Positions 5,480 to 7,906 of a DNA stretch of 7,906 nt are shown one piece after another. This DNA comes from Paracoccaceae bacterium (GTDB taxonomy: Bacteria; Pseudomonadota; Alphaproteobacteria; Rhodobacterales; Rhodobacteraceae). Positions within the stretch are counted from its first letter, which is position 1. The number at the start of each line of letters is the position of its first letter. The position numbers were made by a program, and so were the translations under genes. The DNA lies in the NCBI GenBank assembly GCA_026984895.1, contig JALSRF010000436.1:1-7906 (forward strand), written 5' to 3'. The notes beneath the pieces are model-generated. The model was given only the letters and a program-made list of their open reading frames with translations, had not been told where the DNA came from and ran no database searches.

Positions 5480-6754
5480 TCAGCGCAGGATCGAGCGGCC
5501 GGCGTATTGCGCCGTCTCGCCCAGCAGTTCCTCGATGCGGATCAACTGGTTGTATTTCGCCAGCCGGTCCGAGCGCGAAAGCGAGCCGGTCTTGATCTGC
5601 CCGCAGTTCGTGGCCACCGCCAGATCAGCAATGGTGGAATCCTCGGTTTCGCCCGAACGGTGGCTCATCACGTTGGTAAAGCCGGCGCGATGCGCCAGTT
5701 CCACCGCGCGCAGGGTTTCGGAAAGCGTGCCGATCTGGTTGACCTTCACCAGCATGGAATTGGCCGCGCCTTCGGCGATGCCGCGCGACAGCCGCTCGGG
5801 GTTGGTCACGAACAGGTCGTCGCCCACCAGCTGCACCTTGTCGCCCAGGGCCTCGGTCAGGGCCTGCCAGCCGGCCCAGTCGTCTTCGGCCATTGCGTCT
5901 TCGATCGAAATGATCGGATAGTCCGCCAGCAGCCCCTCCAGATAGACGATGTTCTCGGCGCTGGTCAGGCTGCGGCCTTCGCCCTTCATCTCGTAGGTGC
6001 CGTCGCGGTAATACTCGCTAGACGCGCAGTCGAGCGCCAGGCAGATGTCGTCGCCCGGACGGAACCCCGCCTTTTCGATCGATTTCAGGATGAAATCCAG
6101 CGCTTCGCGGGTCGAGGACAGCGCCGGGGCAAAGCCGCCCTCGTCGCCGATGCCGGTGTTGTAGCCGGCGCCCGAAAGCTCGCTCTTGAGCGTATGAAAC
6201 ACTTCCGAGCCCCAGCGGATGGCATCGCGCATGGTCGGCGCGGCCAGCGGCATGATCATGAATTCCTGGATGTCGATGGCGTTGTCGGCATGTTCGCCGC
6301 CGTTGATGATGTTCATCATCGGCACCGGCAGCACGCGGGCCGCCGCCCCGCCCACATAGCGAAACAGCGGCAGGGCCGTGGCTTCTGCCGCCGCCCTGGC
6401 CGTGGCCAGCGAGACGCCCAGGATCGCGTTCGCGCCCAGGCGGGACTTGTTTTCCGTGCCGTCCATCTCGATCATGGCGGCGTCGATCGCCTCCTGTTCG
6501 GTGACTTCGAAACCCACCAGCCCCTCGGCCAGTTCGCCGTTGACCGCCTCGACCGCCTGCAAGACGCCCTTGCCCAGATAGCGCGCGCGATCGCCGTCGC
6601 GCTTTTCATGGGCTTCATGCGCCCCGGTAGAGGCCCCCGAGGGCACCGCTGCCCGGCCCATGGAGCCGTCTTCGAGGATCACGTCAACCTCGACCGTCGG
6701 GTTGCCCCGGCTGTCAAGGATTTCGCGGCCGATGATGTCGATGATCGTGGACAT
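5480..6754 (-). CDS. eno: Enolase (phosphopyruvate hydratase)
   Basis: Enolase converts 2-phosphoglycerate to phosphoenolpyruvate in glycolysis and gluconeogenesis, as a Mg-dependent cytoplasmic enzyme that also joins the RNA degradosome in some bacteria. The protein has 424 residues, the normal length. It begins with the conserved stretch GREILDSRGNPTVEVDV (9-25), and the mobile loop SGASTG (39-44) is present. Active-site residues are His155 and Glu164 (GGEHADN and EFMIMP), Glu205 in GDEGGF, metal ligands Asp242, Glu285 and Asp312, the base Lys337 in VKVNQIGT, His365/Arg366/Ser367 in SHRSGETED, and Lys388 in IKTGS. The frame is open further upstream, but the ATG at 6754 matches the family N-terminus and has AAGGA 9 bases upstream. 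The gene is first in a two-gene unit with the membrane-protein gene and is divergent from tRNA-Gly. I could not identify its promoter confidently. An inverted repeat TTTCCC/GGGAAA (6809-6825) lies in its upstream region. Confidence 0.99.
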   Translation of the reverse strand: MSTIIDIIGREILDSRGNPTVEVDVILEDGSMGRAAVPSGASTGAHEAHEKRDGDRARYLGKGVLQAVEAVNGELAEGLVGFEVTEQEAIDAAMIEMDGTENKSRLGANAILGVSLATARAAAEATALPLFRYVGGAAARVLPVPMMNIINGGEHADNAIDIQEFMIMPLAAPTMRDAIRWGSEVFHTLKSELSGAGYNTGIGDEGGFAPALSSTREALDFILKSIEKAGFRPGDDICLALDCASSEYYRDGTYEMKGEGRSLTSAENIVYLEGLLADYPIISIEDAMAEDDWAGWQALTEALGDKVQLVGDDLFVTNPERLSRGIAEGAANSMLVKVNQIGTLSETLRAVELAHRAGFTNVMSHRSGETEDSTIADLAVATNCGQIKTGSLSRSDRLAKYNQLIRIEELLGETAQYAGRSILR

Positions 6755-6859
6755 GGTGGGATTTCCTTGCCTGGAACTGGAAAGAGGTCTGGTCGCTGGA
6801 TACCGCCGTTTCCCGCGGGGGGAAAGCGCAAATGCCGGCCCCGGCCGGGCAGATTGGGC

Positions 6860-6889
6860 TTGATGCACCGGGGCGCGCAGTGGTAATCA
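6860..6889 (+). promoter_or_regulatory. Likely promoter of tRNA-Gly
   Basis: TTGATG (6860-6865) and TAATCA (6884-6889) are 18 bases apart and resemble -35 and -10 boxes. Transcription would begin about 4 bases before the mature tRNA 5' end, a short leader. GGTAAT (6882-6887) with a 16-base spacer is the alternative -10 reading. Confidence 0.45.
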
Positions 6890-6899
6890 GGGCGGCGCG

Positions 6900-6973
6900 G
6901 CGGGTATGATGTAATGGTAGCCTGTCAGCTTCCCAAGCTGAACGCGCGGGTTCGATTCCCGCTACCCGCTCCA
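6900..6973 (+). tRNA. tRNA-Gly (anticodon CCC)
   Basis: A full cloverleaf can be drawn over 74 bases. The acceptor stem GCGGGTA (6900-6906) pairs with TACCCGC (6963-6969). The D loop contains AATGGTA. The anticodon stem TCAGC/GCTGA closes the loop TTCCCAA with anticodon CCC at 6932-6934, reading the glycine codon GGG. The T arm is GCGGG-TTCGATT-CCCGC. The discriminator T is followed by an encoded CCA (6971-6973). The gene is divergent from eno. No T-rich terminator follows; two tandem-repeat tracts begin 13 bases after the CCA. Confidence 0.97.
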
Positions 6974-6985
6974 GCGCCGCCCCCC

Positions 6986-7037
6986 GATCCTGCCCCTGGA
7001 TACTGTCCCCGGATCCTGTCCCCGATCCCGGCCCGTG
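6986..7037. repeat. 13-base tandem repeat downstream of tRNA-Gly
   Basis: Consecutive 13-base units read GATCCTGCCCCTG (6986), GATACTGTCCCCG (6999), GATCCTGTCCCCG (7012) and a decayed GATCCCGGCCCGT (7025). The first three differ at only four positions. The array is in a non-coding gap and directly follows the tRNA 3' end. Confidence 0.8.
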
Positions 7038-7040
7038 GTG

Positions 7041-7100
7041 CCGCCGTGCTGCCCCGCCGCCGTGCTGCCCTGCCGCCCCGCCGCCGTGCTGCCCTGCCGC
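7041..7100. repeat. Three direct copies of CCGCCGTGCTGCCC
   Basis: The 14-mer occurs at 7041-7054, 7057-7070 and 7081-7094. The second and third copies extend to a shared 20 bases by adding TGCCGC. The periods are 16 and 24 bases. It follows the 13-base array with 3 bases between and lies in the untranslated stretch beyond the stop of the ASKHA gene. Together the two arrays fill over half of the 185-base gap 6974-7158; I see no gene or clear terminator in the rest. Confidence 0.8.
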
Positions 7101-7158
7101 GCGCGCGCCCCGTGCCTGTCCGTCCCTGTGCGTGCCGGCGCGCGGTTTCGGGCGTCGC

Positions 7159-7906
7159 TCAGCCGCGCCGGCGCCGGCGTCGTCTCCTGGCGGCGCCGTT
7201 GGCGCTGCCGCTGCCGCCTCCGGCGGTGTTGAAGGACACATCGGGCAGGTGCAGTTCGCGGGCAAGTTCGGGGAAGGGGTCGGTTGCATGCGGGATGGCG
7301 TTGGCGGCGACGAAATGCTCCTGAAACCGGGGCTCGATCGCGGTTTCGATCTTGGTGATGGCGCGCACCGTTTCCTCGATTTCCCGGCGCGCCGCGACAT
7401 TGCAAAGCGCGATGCGCGCGCCGGTGCCCGCCGCATTTCCGGCCGAAATCACCTTGTCCACCGGCACGTCCGGGATCATCCCCAGGATCAGGGCGTGCCG
7501 GGCCGAGATATGCGCGCCGAAGGCGCCGGCCAGCACCACCCGGTCCACCTTGTCCACGCCCATTTCGTCCATCAGCAGGCGCGCGCCGGCGTAAAGCGCC
7601 GATTTGGCCAGCTGGATGGCGCGAATGTCGCCCTGGGTCACGGCAATCACCGGCCCGCCGGTGGCGCTGGCGTCGTGGAGCACATAGGCATGGGTGCGCC
7701 CCTCGGGGATCATCCGCTGGCAGCCGGTCTGCGCCGCCGAGCCGATCAGGCCGGAGGCGTCCACCAGCCCCGCCAGGCGCATTTCCGCGATCGCCTCGAT
7801 GATGCCCGAGCCGCAGATGCCGGTGATCCCGCCGGTGATCCCGCTGTCGGCCACCGCCTGCGCAAACCCCTCTTCGTCGGACCACAGATCGCAGCCCACC
7901 ACCTTG
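7159..7906 (-). CDS. ASKHA domain protein, RACo/DUF4445-like, C-terminal part
   Basis: The frame is open through the right edge; 248 C-terminal residues are visible and the true start lies outside. Full-length relatives carry an N-terminal 2Fe-2S ferredoxin domain and an ASKHA ATPase-like domain. The characterised members RACo and RamA use ATP to drive reduction of an inactive Co(II) corrinoid protein, reactivating it for methyl transfer. Visible family motifs (numbered from the first visible codon) are VVGCDLWSD (2-10), GICGSGII (29-36), the QGDIRAIQLAKSALYAG run (91-107), LAGAFGAHI (125-133), SAGNAAGTGAR (154-164) and IETAIEPRFQEHFVAANAIP (186-205), the last being the usual family end. A Gly/Ser linker and eight arginines in a row (240-247) follow. 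A 12-base duplication doubles GITG just before GICGSG. The partner corrinoid methyltransferase, if any, would lie to the right of the window. Confidence 0.9.
   Translation of the reverse strand, partial: KVVGCDLWSDEEGFAQAVADSGITGGITGICGSGIIEAIAEMRLAGLVDASGLIGSAAQTGCQRMIPEGRTHAYVLHDASATGGPVIAVTQGDIRAIQLAKSALYAGARLLMDEMGVDKVDRVVLAGAFGAHISARHALILGMIPDVPVDKVISAGNAAGTGARIALCNVAARREIEETVRAITKIETAIEPRFQEHFVAANAIPHATDPFPELARELHLPDVSFNTAGGGSGSANGAARRRRRRRRG
7819..7843. repeat. Perfect 12-base in-frame duplication within the ASKHA domain
   Basis: GCCGGTGATCCC occurs at 7819-7830 and again at 7831-7842, with one further matching base. On the coding strand it duplicates the tetrapeptide GITG (visible residues 22-25 and 26-29), directly before the nucleotide-site motif GICGSG. 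Confidence 0.9.

Noticed and set aside
5426..6886. 486-residue open frame on the plus strand
   Set aside because: It is antisense to eno, which has every active-site residue. The long frame is a by-product of biased codon use.
6900..6973. tRNA-Gly considered as an integration site of a mobile element
   Set aside because: No integrase gene and no second copy of the tRNA 3' end is seen in the window.
7041..7100. Direct repeats considered as a CRISPR array
   Set aside because: The units are only 14-20 bases, nearly contiguous, have no unique spacers of constant length, and no cas gene is present.
6714..7436. 240-residue minus-strand frame crossing the tRNA
   Set aside because: Its middle (GIEPARSAWEADRLPLHH) is the antisense translation of the tRNA-Gly gene, a well-known source of false proteins. 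Its ends overlap eno and the ASKHA gene in the wrong frame.

Overview
This is a GC-rich window (strong G/C at third codon positions). Its coding style, gene families and intergenic layout fit an alphaproteobacterium, most likely Rhodobacterales (Paracoccaceae/Roseobacter relatives). This placement rests on family resemblance and on a recognisable intergenic element, not on a marker gene. The content is mostly housekeeping and general metabolism. I see no phage, transposon, CRISPR, toxin or defence module.

Layout, left to right. A penicillin-acylase-family (Ntn hydrolase) gene lies on the minus strand, with its 3' end cut off by the window edge. It is divergent from a plus-strand beta-hydroxyacid dehydrogenase gene (3-hydroxyisobutyrate dehydrogenase family). 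That gene converges on a small minus-strand cupin gene (DUF985/Cupin_5 type), and the gap between them holds a double-hairpin element. A 336-base divergent region follows. It holds a seven-unit heptamer repeat, a likely promoter with overlapping inverted repeats, and a strong hairpin. Next comes a plus-strand flavin nitroreductase-fold gene. It converges on a minus-strand pair: enolase (eno) followed 2 bases later by a gene for a roughly 10-TM protein I do not recognise. Divergent from eno is a complete tRNA-Gly(CCC) gene with its own likely promoter, followed by two tandem-repeat tracts. The right edge holds the C-terminal 248 residues of an ASKHA/RACo-like (DUF4445) protein on the minus strand.

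Most genes look like independent units arranged in divergent or convergent pairs. The only clear operon is eno plus the membrane-protein gene. The two observations I rate highest are these. First, the nitroreductase-fold protein carries the Glu-Tyr-Lys lid signature of iodotyrosine (halotyrosine) deiodinases at the same spacing as in mammalian IYD. Second, the window has an unusual density of short tandem duplications (7, 12, 12, 13, 16/24 and 18 bases), several of them in frame inside genes. I did not find a convincing new multi-gene system.
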